The notes under the pieces: generated by a model | The model's input: only the letters and a program-made list of their open reading frames with translations | What the model was told of the DNA's origin: nothing | Databases searched by the model: none | Assembly (NCBI GenBank): GCA_913063265.1 | Contig: CAJXZG010000008.1 | Coordinates: 36,452 to 100,451 of the forward strand | Reading direction: 5' to 3' | Origin: an uncultured Prolixibacteraceae bacterium | GTDB lineage: Bacteria > Bacteroidota > Bacteroidia > Bacteroidales > Prolixibacteraceae | DNA: 64,000 bases | Made by a program: the position numbers and the translations under genes | Part shown: positions 1-10,062 of the stretch, in pieces | Layout of the letters: every line of letters starts with the position of its first letter | How positions within the stretch are numbered: position 1 is the first letter of the stretch

Positions 1-323
1 AGGATAAAATGATTATATCGGATGGATACAATGGAACTCCATCAGGATTTGAAAATATCTGTGAAGATGAAAACAATAAGACAAAAGCCTATGTTTTGCA
101 CGCAGAAGCCAATGCGATCACTAAAGTTGCAAAGTCGGGAAACAACAGTTTGAATGCAACTCTGTATGTAACTTCTTCACCTTGTCTGGAATGCTCGAAA
201 CTGATAATTCAGGCTGGAATTAAACGTGTTGTTTTTACCGAAAATTACAGACTTGAAGATGGAATTAACTTGTTAAAGCGTGCTAACATTGAAGTACGGC
301 AAGTTGATCCCGGAAATTTTTAA
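1..323 (+). CDS. dCMP/cytidine deaminase family protein (5' end outside window)
   Basis: C-terminal part of a zinc-dependent deoxycytidylate deaminase (ComEB-like). The reading frame is open to the left edge, so the true start is upstream. The visible part carries the zinc and catalytic motif HAEANAI, followed by PCLEC with the two zinc cysteines, and the DGYNGTPSGF segment typical of dCMP deaminases. The enzyme would convert dCMP to dUMP for thymidylate synthesis in the cytoplasm. It lies 10 bp before the S41 protease gene on the same strand, so the two are probably co-transcribed. The family assignment is firm; the exact substrate (dCMP rather than another cytidine compound) is inferred from the motif context. 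Confidence 0.88.
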   Translation, partial: DKMIISDGYNGTPSGFENICEDENNKTKAYVLHAEANAITKVAKSGNNSLNATLYVTSSPCLECSKLIIQAGIKRVVFTENYRLEDGINLLKRANIEVRQVDPGNF

Positions 324-333
324 AAACTGAAGA

Positions 334-1986
334 ATGAATAAAAAAGCAAACATAATAATTCCAATACTAATTGCAATTTCTGTTGCATCAGGAATATTAA
401 TAGGAAATTTATTAAACAGAAACAGCCAGCCGGGATTTGCAGGAATTAATATCGGTGGTCCCAACAAAATCTCCAATATTCTTTCCTACATCGATCAGGG
501 TTATGTTGACAGCATAAATACTTCAGACCTTGTGGAGAAAACAATACCCGAAATATTGAAAAATCTTGATCCGCATACTACTTACATACCTCCAAAGGAT
601 ATGAAAGAGGTGCAGGAAGAAATGACAGGAAAGTTTTCAGGAATCGGAGTACAGTTTTCAATTATGGAAGATACGGTTCGGGTAATCGAAGTTATTTCCG
701 GAGGACCATCAAGTAAGGTCGGCCTTCTTCCGGGTGATCGAATTGTAAGGGTAAATGATTCTATTATTGCCGGTGTAAACGTAGTAAACAGAACAGTTTT
801 AACACTGCTGCGGGGAGATAAAAATACCAAAGTGGAAGTAGGAATTATTCGAAAAGGATATGCTGATGAACTCGATTTTGAAATAACACGGGGAGACATA
901 CCTATTAACAGTGTAGATGTTTCTTATATGATTGATGAGGAGACCGGTTTTATTAAAATAAGCCGCTTTGCCAACAAGACTTATAAAGAGTTTATGGATG
1001 GCATGAAGAAAATAAGCAGGCAGGGAGCAAAAAAGGTGATAATAGATTTGCGGCAAAATCCGGGAGGCTCATTGGTAGCGGTGTTACAAATGGTCGATGA
1101 ATTCCTTGAAAAAAATGAGTTGATTCTTTATACCGAAGGTGAAAACCAACCAAGGAAAACCTATAATGCTTCAGGAAGCAACACCTGGAAAGATTTTCAG
1201 GTTTATGTTTTAATTGATGAATTTTCTGCATCGGCAAGCGAGATTTTTGCAGGAGCAATGCAGGATAACGATCGGGCTATAATTATTGGCCGACGTTCAT
1301 TTGGAAAAGGCCTTGTGCAGGAACAAATTCCTTTGCAGGATGGTTCGGCATTGCGGTTAACTGTTGCGCGCTTTTACACACCCAGTGGAAGGTGTATTCA
1401 AAGTCCTTATGAAAATGGCAACGAAGAGTATTATAACCAGATTTATGAGAGGTTTCATAGTATGGAACAATTGGTTTCTGATAGTATTCATTTTGCCGAT
1501 TCTTTAAAATACACTACAAAAAGCGGCAGAATTGTATATGGAGGAGGAGGTGTAATGCCTGATTTTTTTGTTCCGATGGACACTGCAGGTAATTCTGATT
1601 ACTACAATAAAATTTACCGTAAAGGCTTGGTTTATTCATTTGCCTATAGTTATGCCGATGAAAACAGGGATAGACTTGCACCTTTTACTAGAGGTGAAGA
1701 ATTTGATTCTTATCTTGACAAACAAAAAGTTCTTGACGATTTTGTAAAATACGCTGAAGAGAAAGGAATTTCAAAAGACAACGAAGGATTAAAATCATCT
1801 GGTTTGTTAATCAACACTCAACTAAAAGCATATATCGCCAGAAATATAATTGGAGAAGAGGGATTTTATCCGATCATTAAAAAAATAGATAAAACCCTTT
1901 TAAAAGCTATTGAAATTTCAAGACAAAATTTGTTAGCCGAAAATATTAATAACACCACTTCGGTCTCTGAAGAATCTGCAGAATAA
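334..1986 (+). CDS. S41 family C-terminal processing peptidase
   Basis: Periplasmic serine protease of the CtpA/Prc family, 550 residues. An N-terminal membrane anchor or signal segment covers residues 6-26. A PDZ domain follows at about 95-180 (GIGVQF and GLLPGDRIV motifs), then the S41 catalytic core at about 205-370. The catalytic dyad is predicted as Ser300 in the SASASE motif and Lys325 in SFGKGLVQ; the 25-residue spacing matches the Ser/Lys spacing of plant D1 protease. Such proteases recognise C-terminal tails of envelope proteins. The long C-terminal extension (about 390-550) has no motif I recognise. Co-directional with the deaminase gene and convergent with the next gene. Confidence 0.93.
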   Translation: MNKKANIIIPILIAISVASGILIGNLLNRNSQPGFAGINIGGPNKISNILSYIDQGYVDSINTSDLVEKTIPEILKNLDPHTTYIPPKDMKEVQEEMTGKFSGIGVQFSIMEDTVRVIEVISGGPSSKVGLLPGDRIVRVNDSIIAGVNVVNRTVLTLLRGDKNTKVEVGIIRKGYADELDFEITRGDIPINSVDVSYMIDEETGFIKISRFANKTYKEFMDGMKKISRQGAKKVIIDLRQNPGGSLVAVLQMVDEFLEKNELILYTEGENQPRKTYNASGSNTWKDFQVYVLIDEFSASASEIFAGAMQDNDRAIIIGRRSFGKGLVQEQIPLQDGSALRLTVARFYTPSGRCIQSPYENGNEEYYNQIYERFHSMEQLVSDSIHFADSLKYTTKSGRIVYGGGGVMPDFFVPMDTAGNSDYYNKIYRKGLVYSFAYSYADENRDRLAPFTRGEEFDSYLDKQKVLDDFVKYAEEKGISKDNEGLKSSGLLINTQLKAYIARNIIGEEGFYPIIKKIDKTLLKAIEISRQNLLAENINNTTSVSEESAE

Positions 1987-2048
1987 GTTTTAAGACGGAG
2001 TAGTTTTCCCTTTGTCTAATAAATAATTAATAAACCGTTTCTTTTTTG

Positions 2049-4286
2049 TTAGCGGGTTTTTACTATTCGGTAACTGTTTTGTTCCTCATTTTCAAAAATC
2101 ACATTGAGCAAATAAAACCCGGGTGCCAGGTCTGAAATGTCAAAGCTAAAGTTGATGGAATTTAGATTTCGGGAAAAAATTAACATTCCCTCCGAGCCAA
2201 GAAGGTTTAACTTTTGAATCGGAATACTGGAATCTATTTGAATTTTACCTGATGTAGGATTTGGATAAATTTTAAGGTCTTCCATCTTAAGGGTTTGAGA
2301 CAGAACATGTAAATCTCCACCATTTTCAGCAAAACGATAAGCAAACTGCTGAAAAAACTGGTTGGCTATATCCGGGTTATGAATAATCAGGGTATTTTCG
2401 TCATTTCTGACATTGGCATTATTACTCCAATTGTGACTCCCGCTTACTACCTGCGGATCGGATGCTGCGTGATTTGCATCTATTATGGCTAATTTATGAT
2501 GCAGGATTCCATTGGCAATTTCATCAAAAATAAACTTTCCGGTTGGAAGTGCTTCTTCCAGAATTTGGTTCACAGTTTGTGTATTGTCGTCGCTATTGTC
2601 GGTAATTACCTGGGTCTCAACTCCTCTTTGTTTTGCTTCGTCAATTGCCCAGGCCAGGTCTGAACGGGTAATTAACATGGTTTGAACACTTAAGTCGTGA
2701 TCAGCTGTATTAATAGCGTCTATAATTCTTTGGTTTGTTCTGTCCGATGGACTAAAATAGCTTTGAATACGATTACCATCAATAATAAATTCGTGTGGTG
2801 TGTTGTCTGTTTTTCTTTCTCCAAACCTCGAAATTGAGGGATTGGGAGTATTGGAAGATGAACCCCACATTTCTTCAAATTCAACAAGGTAAGCGAGGGC
2901 AAGCGATTTATCCTGAATAAAAACCATGTGGTTGGCATCAGTATTTATCTGCTCGAAGGTAAGATTTGCCGAACCGGAACATACCCACTGAGTTTGTTGG
3001 CCAGACAGTTGATTATTCGGATCCGCATCAATAATCGCAAATTTATTGTGCATAATTCCGTCGTCTCTTATTTCAGGTCTTTCCAAAACCTTAATTTCTT
3101 TTATTAAATCGTCTGCTCCGGAATGATTGGTAGATTCACATGTAATTACCCTAACATCTACGCCACGCCGATATGCGTTATTCAGCGCTTCACTTACACT
3201 GCTTAAACCACTGTTACTAAAATTATAAAAACAAAAATCGACACTGATTTGTGCTTTATTTATATAGGCAATTAAAGTATCTTCCAATGCGTTTCCAACA
3301 TTTTGAGCAATTTGTTCTTTTGCAAGGCTTTCATTTACAGGTGTATTGAAATATACATATACCTTCCCGCTTGAAGAGGATTGTGTACAATACGACATTT
3401 CATTGGAAAAAACAGTATCATTTGGTATGCTGATTCTGGCTTTTGCATAAACCAAATCGGCCGGAGAAAGTCCGCTAATTTCAACAGAATTATAATATTC
3501 ATTACCCATTTTTTGAGATGTACCAAAACTTTCCATTGTGCCACCGTTTTCAGAAAAATGCATGCGATAAATTACTGAAGGAATGCCCTCTGTATTTGTG
3601 AACCAACCCAGAGTAAAACCATTTTGATTGATATTTGAAACTTCAATTGGGGAGGTAAATGAGATTCCTGCCTGAGATTTTAAATCATTCATATCCCTCG
3701 GTAAAAGCTGGTATCCGTTTCTGGTGTCATTTTCTTCAAACGAATATTGCGAGCAGATTGCAGTAAGATTTATTTTTTTATCGGGAATGATTTGGCCAAC
3801 TATTGGTGAATTGGTATTAATTCTAATTTCACCTTTAGCCTGACCCACATAAAAATCATAGTTGTCATTTCCGGCAAAATTACCGGTACCATCAATTTCC
3901 ACATCTTTAATTTCCACCAGTTGTCCTTCATACTCTTCACCAATCTCATTAACGGAAATGATTTTAGGAGTTGGCAGTTGATGATTGGAAGAATGGATAA
4001 TAAGATTAGTAGTATTTACCAATTCAAATAAATTATTGTAGGATTGAACTTCCCCTGATACTGTAATTGAGTCTCCCCGTTTTACATTTTCTAGTTTTCT
4101 GTCGTAAAGCGCCAAACCTCCGGTTGAATCCTGTATGTATCGGATTACACCCAGTTCGTTTCCGTTGGTAACAATTCCACTTACCGTCGCTTTTTCTCCT
4201 TCTTTTAGTTTACGGACATCTGAAATGCTTTGTGACCAACCATTTACAGTTAAAGCTGACAGTACTAAAATCAAGATAAATTTCAA
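2049..4286 (-). CDS. T9SS-sorted phospholipase D-like protein with OB-fold and fibronectin-like domains
   Basis: Secreted 745-residue protein. It has an N-terminal signal peptide (residues 1-18) and an OB-fold-like domain at about 20-200, of the kind found beside bacterial extracellular nucleases (YIQDSTGGLALYD region). A fibronectin III-like domain follows at about 210-310. Two phospholipase D repeats each carry an HxKx4D motif: His413/Lys415/Asp420 and His596/Lys598/Asp603. The second is followed by SGSHNWS. The last ~75 residues (IYPNPTSGKIQI onward) are a type A T9SS sorting domain. Two complete HKD motifs indicate a catalytically competent phosphodiesterase; whether it cuts phospholipid or nucleic acid cannot be told from sequence, though the OB-fold favours a nuclease. 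It appears to be a single-gene unit. Confidence 0.82.
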   Translation of the reverse strand: MKFILILVLSALTVNGWSQSISDVRKLKEGEKATVSGIVTNGNELGVIRYIQDSTGGLALYDRKLENVKRGDSITVSGEVQSYNNLFELVNTTNLIIHSSNHQLPTPKIISVNEIGEEYEGQLVEIKDVEIDGTGNFAGNDNYDFYVGQAKGEIRINTNSPIVGQIIPDKKINLTAICSQYSFEENDTRNGYQLLPRDMNDLKSQAGISFTSPIEVSNINQNGFTLGWFTNTEGIPSVIYRMHFSENGGTMESFGTSQKMGNEYYNSVEISGLSPADLVYAKARISIPNDTVFSNEMSYCTQSSSSGKVYVYFNTPVNESLAKEQIAQNVGNALEDTLIAYINKAQISVDFCFYNFSNSGLSSVSEALNNAYRRGVDVRVITCESTNHSGADDLIKEIKVLERPEIRDDGIMHNKFAIIDADPNNQLSGQQTQWVCSGSANLTFEQINTDANHMVFIQDKSLALAYLVEFEEMWGSSSNTPNPSISRFGERKTDNTPHEFIIDGNRIQSYFSPSDRTNQRIIDAINTADHDLSVQTMLITRSDLAWAIDEAKQRGVETQVITDNSDDNTQTVNQILEEALPTGKFIFDEIANGILHHKLAIIDANHAASDPQVVSGSHNWSNNANVRNDENTLIIHNPDIANQFFQQFAYRFAENGGDLHVLSQTLKMEDLKIYPNPTSGKIQIDSSIPIQKLNLLGSEGMLIFSRNLNSINFSFDISDLAPGFYLLNVIFENEEQNSYRIVKTR

Positions 4287-4367
4287 ACCGTATATTTTTA
4301 GCGTTAGCGAATGTAACTATTTCTGAAAAAATAAAGTAAAATCTCAGATTGCGAAAAAATTAAAACC

Positions 4368-5360
4368 TTATTTCGAAATCTCAAGCATTCTTTGAATTGG
4401 TAATTTGGCTTTTTCGATTACATCTTCAGGAAGTGAAATCTCGGGTTGTTCGTGTTTTAAGCAGACATAAAGTTTCTGTAGGCTATTCAGTTTCATATAC
4501 GAACAATCGTTACATCCACAAGTTGAATCAACAGATGGGGCAGGAATAAATACTTTGTCGGGGCAAGCTTTCACCATTTGATGTAAAATTCCACTTTCGG
4601 TTGCCACTATAAATTTTTTCGCACTACTTTTTTGTACGTAATTTAAAAGAGCAGTGGTAGAACCAATGTATTTTGCAAGCAGCAGAACCGGTTTTTCACA
4701 TTCCGGGTGTGCTATAAATTCAGCATCAGGATGTTCTTCAATTAAGTCGATTATTTTTTCTACTGAATATTGTTCGTGGACCATACATGCTCCATCCCAT
4801 AAAACCATTTCTCTTCCGGTAATACTGTTGATGTAATTCCCCAGATTCTTATCGGGTCCAAAAATTAACTTTTGACCTTTTGGAAAACTATCGACAATGG
4901 TTTTTGCATTGGCAGATGTACAAACCAAATCCGACATGGTTTTTAATGCAGCGGTAGCATTAATATAAGTTACCACTTTATGGTCGGAGTATTTGGCTTT
5001 GAAAGCTGCAAATTTATCGGCCGGTGCTGATTCTGCCAGAGAACAACCCGCCTTTAAGTCAGGTAAGATTACCTTTTTTGAAGGATTGATAATTTTGGCA
5101 GTTTCTGCCATAAAATGAACACCTACAAAAACAATAATATCTGCATCGGTACTGGCAGCTTTTTGTGCAAGGCCCAAACTATCGCCAACAAAATCGGCAA
5201 TATCCTGTAATTCGCCTTCTACATAAAAATGACTTAAAATAACTGCATTTTTCTCTTTTTTCAAGCGGGTAATTTCTTCAACCAGTTTGAGTTTTGGATC
5301 AACAGGTTCGTCGATATAACCTTTTTCTTCCAGCATTTTATCCAATTGTAACTGCTCCAT
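4368..5360 (-). CDS. nadA: Quinolinate synthase A
   Basis: Condenses iminoaspartate with dihydroxyacetone phosphate to quinolinate in de novo NAD synthesis, in the cytoplasm. It is 330 residues, the usual family length. The 4Fe-4S ligands are visible as Cys106 (KAGCSLAESAP), Cys192 (DGACMVHEQY) and the C-terminal cluster Cys281/Cys283/Cys286 (CGCNDCSYM), of which Cys286 should be the ligand. Other family signatures are ILSHFYVEGELQDIADFVGDS and HPEC. No nadB or nadC is adjacent. The gene stands alone between two unrelated minus-strand transcription units. Confidence 0.97.
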   Translation of the reverse strand: MEQLQLDKMLEEKGYIDEPVDPKLKLVEEITRLKKEKNAVILSHFYVEGELQDIADFVGDSLGLAQKAASTDADIIVFVGVHFMAETAKIINPSKKVILPDLKAGCSLAESAPADKFAAFKAKYSDHKVVTYINATAALKTMSDLVCTSANAKTIVDSFPKGQKLIFGPDKNLGNYINSITGREMVLWDGACMVHEQYSVEKIIDLIEEHPDAEFIAHPECEKPVLLLAKYIGSTTALLNYVQKSSAKKFIVATESGILHQMVKACPDKVFIPAPSVDSTCGCNDCSYMKLNSLQKLYVCLKHEQPEISLPEDVIEKAKLPIQRMLEISK

Positions 5361-5534
5361 TTTCTTTTACTCAATTAATCATCACAGGTAAAACTGTTAA
5401 AAAGAGTATAACTCTAACGAATTATAATCTCTTGTAAAACCTGTAAAATATTCCCCTATTAAATAGCCTGCAAAAATAAGAATTCATTTAAAAAAACAGT
5501 CACATACTTCAAATGTTTGAGTATGAAGCAAAAA

Positions 5535-5555
5535 AAAGCCGCGTTATGCGGCTTT
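5535..5555 (-). terminator. Intrinsic terminator after the lipoprotein gene
   Basis: A perfect 8-bp stem AAAGCCGC/GCGGCTTT with a 5-nt loop lies 22 bp downstream of the lipoprotein stop codon. A T-run follows on the minus strand, so it closes the TonB receptor-lipoprotein operon. Confidence 0.85.
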
Positions 5556-5577
5556 TAATTAATGTATAACGGGATTC

Positions 5578-6714
5578 TTATTCCACTACTTCCGACCATA
5601 CTCCACCTGTTTTTACTACGCGAATCATATCGGTGCCAGAGCTACCGTCATAATATGCATAGGTAACCAAATATTGCTGATCATCAACTGCATCGTAATT
5701 GGTATCAAGCATGGTTCCAATCATTTCAACAAGTTTATTTCTGTCAGTACCAGGAGTTTGTCCACTTCTTAAGTCAAAGTTTAAGTAACGTGAAGTTTCA
5801 TCAAATAAAGCATAGTCGTCGGCATTTAAAGTAATTTTAATTGCCGGATCAGCTTTCCATGTACTTTGTGAAATATCATCTTTATCAAGTTTGTAACTCA
5901 ACTCTTCTGAACGTGGCATAACACTTTCTTTCACAGCCCAATTCATTCCTCCGTATAAAAATACTGCGTATTCATCGTTAAAGTTTTGATAAACTGTGGC
6001 AGCGTAAACAATTGGTGCAGTGCCGTTTTCGGTAGCATATTTTGCCAGATCCTCAAGGGCATTGTCAATTCTGAAGAAATTTTTGTATTTGCCATTTCCT
6101 GTAGCTTCATAAATTTCGTCAGTTACTTCTACGGCGTCATCTGTTTCGTCAACTTCTTCGCTTGTGCCATCTTCATTTACTTTAATAAAACGGGTATCGT
6201 AAGTGCTAAGTAAAATGTATTTTACAGTAATTTCGGTACCGGCTTCTTCCGCATAAACTTTTCTGTCCAGAAGTTTTGCGATCAAAGCTTCAGCTTCATC
6301 CTCGTCTTCGAAATTCGCATAACTTTGACCCATTTCTGCATACTCATCTTCTTCAATTTCACGCGCATTTTCCCTGTCTTGGTACGGTCTTTCATAGTAA
6401 TCATAGGTTACCATCATTGCCTGTGCATCATCGCCGGAGAATTTTTGATTTAAAATTTCGGGAAGATATTCACTTGGTAAAGCATATTGTGAGAAGTTTT
6501 TGTAATTCGCCACATCCTCATTACTCGATAGTTCATAATCTTCATCGGTTAAAGTATATGCTTCCGGAGCAATTGTTTTATCCAATAAAAACAATCGATC
6601 TTTGTCGTTAGCCTGAATGTTTCTATCAATTTCATTATTGATATCTTCCATTGGGTTACATGCATTGAAAATAACTGCAATGGCTACTGTTGCTATAAAT
6701 AATAACTTTTTCAT
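5578..6714 (-). CDS. Lipoprotein encoded downstream of a TonB-dependent receptor
   Basis: Function unknown. The N-terminus is a lipoprotein signal with lipobox FNAC, so the mature protein is probably anchored in the outer membrane. I chose the ATG at 6714 (MKKLLFIATVA) over a TTG and an ATG just upstream because it gives a standard signal peptide. The mature part is acidic and rich in Tyr and Asp/Glu, with no enzymatic motif I can recognise. The gene follows the receptor by about 14 bp and ends at a strong terminator, so the two form an operon. The protein may be a surface substrate-binding partner of that receptor, although it has no SusD signature. Confidence 0.7.
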   Translation of the reverse strand: MKKLLFIATVAIAVIFNACNPMEDINNEIDRNIQANDKDRLFLLDKTIAPEAYTLTDEDYELSSNEDVANYKNFSQYALPSEYLPEILNQKFSGDDAQAMMVTYDYYERPYQDRENAREIEEDEYAEMGQSYANFEDEDEAEALIAKLLDRKVYAEEAGTEITVKYILLSTYDTRFIKVNEDGTSEEVDETDDAVEVTDEIYEATGNGKYKNFFRIDNALEDLAKYATENGTAPIVYAATVYQNFNDEYAVFLYGGMNWAVKESVMPRSEELSYKLDKDDISQSTWKADPAIKITLNADDYALFDETSRYLNFDLRSGQTPGTDRNKLVEMIGTMLDTNYDAVDDQQYLVTYAYYDGSSGTDMIRVVKTGGVWSEVVE

Positions 6715-6728
6715 TTCCATCAATTTTT

Positions 6729-9272
6729 TTAAAAGTTAACTCTTAAACCTGTTGACCATGTTCTTCCAATTCCATAATACACTTTCGCGGTTTTCCAGTC
6801 ATTATCTGCTCCGTCGATTGCATCCGAAATGTATTCAGTCTCAGTTAAATTAATAACATTTCCGAAAATTGTTGCATCAAACGGACCCATTTTAAAGTTA
6901 TATCTTAGGTTGGCATCAAGTGTTCCAAAAGCAGGAACTTTCCATGGTTGCACTCCTTTTTTCTCAATGTCTCCACGTCCTGTAGGATCATAGTCGGCAT
7001 AAAGATTTGCATAATAGTTATAATCCAATCCAACCTTAAATCCATCAAACAATTCGTAATCTGCTCCAACTGCTGCAGTAGTTTGAGCTGCATCGCCTAC
7101 TTTTAATCCTGCAATGTATAAATCAACAGTTCCGATTTGTTCTTCATTATCATTAAAAATAGGAACGTCAACCAAATCATTTTGCCATTTCCAGTCACCT
7201 AAACTTGCCATACCTGTGATGTCAAGATTTTTAACAGGTTTCCATCTGAAATCCATTTCAACACCCATGTGCAAAGCATTTACGCCCTGAATGTTGGCAG
7301 AATAAAATTCTCCGTCCGGTTGTCTTACAGAACGACGGAAGAATTTGTCTTTCCAGTTGGTGTAATACGCATTTAAATTAAGTGCAAAAGTTCTGCTCTT
7401 AAAACCATAACCCGCTTCGAAAGCAATTGTTTGCTCATTTTTGGCACCTTCGTTAATTTCGTTTCTAAAGTTGATAAACACACCATCAAATTTTGGTGCC
7501 TTTTGGAAATAACCGGCATTAACAAATACATTGTGTTGTTCGTTAATGTTGTAGTTGGCACCACCTTTAACCACAAAACCCATATGGTTTACTTTAGGCG
7601 ATGTTTGTTCAGGGTCGCTGTCTAAATAAGTAAAGTAGTCAATGCGTTGATATCCTGTATTTGAAACAGAGCCTGATAAGAAAGCAGATAAATCGCCATT
7701 TGAATATTCGGCTTGTGCAAATAATCCCTGCCACGAAACAATACCATCGTTCCAGTAAGCTACTTTATCGCCAACTTTTGCAATTTTATCCGGATTGTTA
7801 ATGTCCGCATCATCATATATAAATTCAGCGCCCATTAAATCAGTCATTTCACGGAAGTGTTTTCCAATGTATCTTCTTAAGTCAATACCACCACTAAGTT
7901 CCCAGTTGTCATTTAAGGTATACTGAAGATTAGAAAGAAGTCCCATCCAGTTGTGGTCGTTACGTGATGCACGCATAGCAGCCAAAGCTCCACCATTTCC
8001 GTTATCAATATTTTCCTGAACTATTCTGCCAAAATCAATTTGATCTTCTTTTTTGTAAGTGTAAAACGCATTTTGGTTTTCACCATAACCACCTGTTCCT
8101 CCACCTGTTCCAAAAGAGTAATAAGCTGATGTTGAAAGGTTCATGTTATCATTAATGGTAAGATAGTGGTTTAAACTCATTTGCGGTTTATGATAAAAGT
8201 TCGTTCTCAAGTTATATACCTGTCCATCTTTGTATCCCCATTCCGGATTCCAACGTAATCCACGTCCGGGTTGCTGGATAGTCTCAATGGATTGAGTGCT
8301 GGAACGTTGTCCGTGACGTTGAGGAGCACCAAAAATTGTATAAGAAAGCATTTGGTTGGTCCAACGTTTAGAAACACTTGCAAAATAACTCCATCCTTCA
8401 AATTGAGTTCCATCGGCCCAACCATTTCCCGTGGTGCGGGCACCTGAAAAAGACAGAGCCCAGCCATTATCACTTAACCCGGTAGAAACTGTCATGGATG
8501 CTTTTTTATAGCCGTCATTACCAATAGCAGTATAAATCGAGCCTCCTTTTTCAGCATCAGTAGTTTTGGTAATTACATTGATTGTTCCACCAACCGAACC
8601 AATAGAAAGTTTAGAAGCACCCAGACCACGTTGTACCTGCATTGTGCGTGTAACTTCCGACAATCCGGCCCAGTTACTCCAGTATACCCAGCCGTTTTCC
8701 ATATCGTTTACCGGTATACCATTAATCATTACCGCCATATTGGTCATGTCAAAACCACGAATATTAATACGCGAATCTCCAAATCCTCCACCTTGTTTTG
8801 TGGCATAAACACCAGGTGTTGATTTTAAAATTTCAGGATATTCCTGGGTTCCAAGTTTTTCAGCAATTCGCTGTGGCCCGATTGAAGAAACTGCAACCGG
8901 TGTTTTACGCTGAACCGCCACAGAAGCTAAAACCATTACTTCGTTGATACCTACAGCATTGGTTGACAGCTGAACCTCTCCCAAATTGTTTGTTTCACCT
9001 TCAGAAACTTTTACTGTGTAAGTTTCAGAAATATAACCAATGTAAGAGATAATAATTTTTTTATCTCCCGGATCAACCAAAAGCGAAAACTCGCCGTTAA
9101 TGTCTGTAATTGTTCCATGGGTTGTCCCATCGATAACTACACTGGCTCCAATTAAAGCTTCATCCGTTTCAGCATCTACAACAATCCCGGTTATTGTTCC
9201 CTGGGCAAAAGTTGCAACTGCAATTAGACTCAGAAAAGCCATCATTACAAATGACAAAATTGTTTTTCTCAT
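6729..9272 (-). CDS. TonB-dependent outer-membrane receptor with carboxypeptidase-regulatory-like N-terminus
   Basis: 847-residue outer-membrane transporter. After a signal peptide (1-23, ending ATFAQ) comes a carboxypeptidase-regulatory-like domain (about 24-110, GTITGIVVDAETDEALIGAS). The plug domain follows at about 115-240 with INIRGFDMTNMAVMINGIPV and GSVGGTINVITK, then a beta-barrel ending in a terminal Phe (LRVNF), the usual barrel end. It lacks the long SusC insertions and is not followed by susD, so it belongs with the general receptor group rather than the SusC group. Substrate cannot be inferred. Co-transcribed with the lipoprotein gene downstream. Confidence 0.92.
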   Translation of the reverse strand: MRKTILSFVMMAFLSLIAVATFAQGTITGIVVDAETDEALIGASVVIDGTTHGTITDINGEFSLLVDPGDKKIIISYIGYISETYTVKVSEGETNNLGEVQLSTNAVGINEVMVLASVAVQRKTPVAVSSIGPQRIAEKLGTQEYPEILKSTPGVYATKQGGGFGDSRINIRGFDMTNMAVMINGIPVNDMENGWVYWSNWAGLSEVTRTMQVQRGLGASKLSIGSVGGTINVITKTTDAEKGGSIYTAIGNDGYKKASMTVSTGLSDNGWALSFSGARTTGNGWADGTQFEGWSYFASVSKRWTNQMLSYTIFGAPQRHGQRSSTQSIETIQQPGRGLRWNPEWGYKDGQVYNLRTNFYHKPQMSLNHYLTINDNMNLSTSAYYSFGTGGGTGGYGENQNAFYTYKKEDQIDFGRIVQENIDNGNGGALAAMRASRNDHNWMGLLSNLQYTLNDNWELSGGIDLRRYIGKHFREMTDLMGAEFIYDDADINNPDKIAKVGDKVAYWNDGIVSWQGLFAQAEYSNGDLSAFLSGSVSNTGYQRIDYFTYLDSDPEQTSPKVNHMGFVVKGGANYNINEQHNVFVNAGYFQKAPKFDGVFINFRNEINEGAKNEQTIAFEAGYGFKSRTFALNLNAYYTNWKDKFFRRSVRQPDGEFYSANIQGVNALHMGVEMDFRWKPVKNLDITGMASLGDWKWQNDLVDVPIFNDNEEQIGTVDLYIAGLKVGDAAQTTAAVGADYELFDGFKVGLDYNYYANLYADYDPTGRGDIEKKGVQPWKVPAFGTLDANLRYNFKMGPFDATIFGNVINLTETEYISDAIDGADNDWKTAKVYYGIGRTWSTGLRVNF

Positions 9273-10062
9273 AAAACTGGATTTTAGTTAAAATATTAAA
9301 TATTAGAATTTGTATTAATTGAAATAAATTTTGGAACTTCTATAATTAATTATGTTTTGTAAGGTTATTTTCTTTGTATTTGTTTCAAATTATTTCCTTT
9401 CAAATGGGCTTTAAAACACAAGCTAAATTTATGTTAACAACACTTTTGAAGTTTAATGTAAAACAAGCTTTTTGTTATCAAATAATGGTTAATTCGAGAT
9501 TAATTTTATTTTAAATTTCAGCAACTGAATTTCAGCAAATTTACAGGTACCACCAAATTCAAAATATGATATTTATTAAAGGTTTTAAACGACTTTTAAA
9601 CACAATGTTAACAATTTGGATTTTGGATTAGCATGGGTATTTTTTTGAATTGCAAGAAATAATTTATCTAAAATAAGATTCTATTTGAACAGAATCGAGC
9701 ATAATATTTTCAAAAAATGTTAGGGAAAAAAGCCAAATCACACAGGGGAGAAAAAAAAATGCAATTTTTTATATCCGCGTAAAGTACAGTAAATCAATCA
9801 TAAAAGACGAAAGTGATAAAATATTTTTAAAAAATATGGTACTTTGTGTTGCATAGTACTAAAAAAATATAATATATTTGTATAGCCAATAACGAGGTAA
9901 ATTATAGTAGCATATTAAAAAAAGTTCTTTACAAGTTGTAACGTTTTAAAATATTCAACGTCATAAGATTGAAAAACATAACGACATGTAAATAATTTTA
10001 CAGAAAACGAAAACAGAAAAACAAGAAACAAAAAGAAAACAACGTAATTAAAAAACAAAGCC
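9273..10062. other. Long AT-rich intergenic region between divergent units
   Basis: About 790 bp without a plausible gene on either strand. It separates the minus-strand TonB receptor from the plus-strand acidic-protein/PadR/PspC operon. Apart from the promoter at 9849-9880 I see no conserved structure. The last ~180 bp (from about 9885) would be the 5' leader of the plus-strand operon and are poor in G. Confidence 0.6.
9849..9880 (+). promoter_or_regulatory. Bacteroidota-type promoter for the acidic protein-PadR-PspC operon
   Basis: TTG at 9849-9851, a 21-bp spacer, then TATATTTG (TAnnTTTG) at 9873-9880. This fits the major Bacteroidota sigma factor consensus. Transcription would start near 9885, leaving an unusually long leader of about 175 nt before the ATG at 10063. 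Confidence 0.6.
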
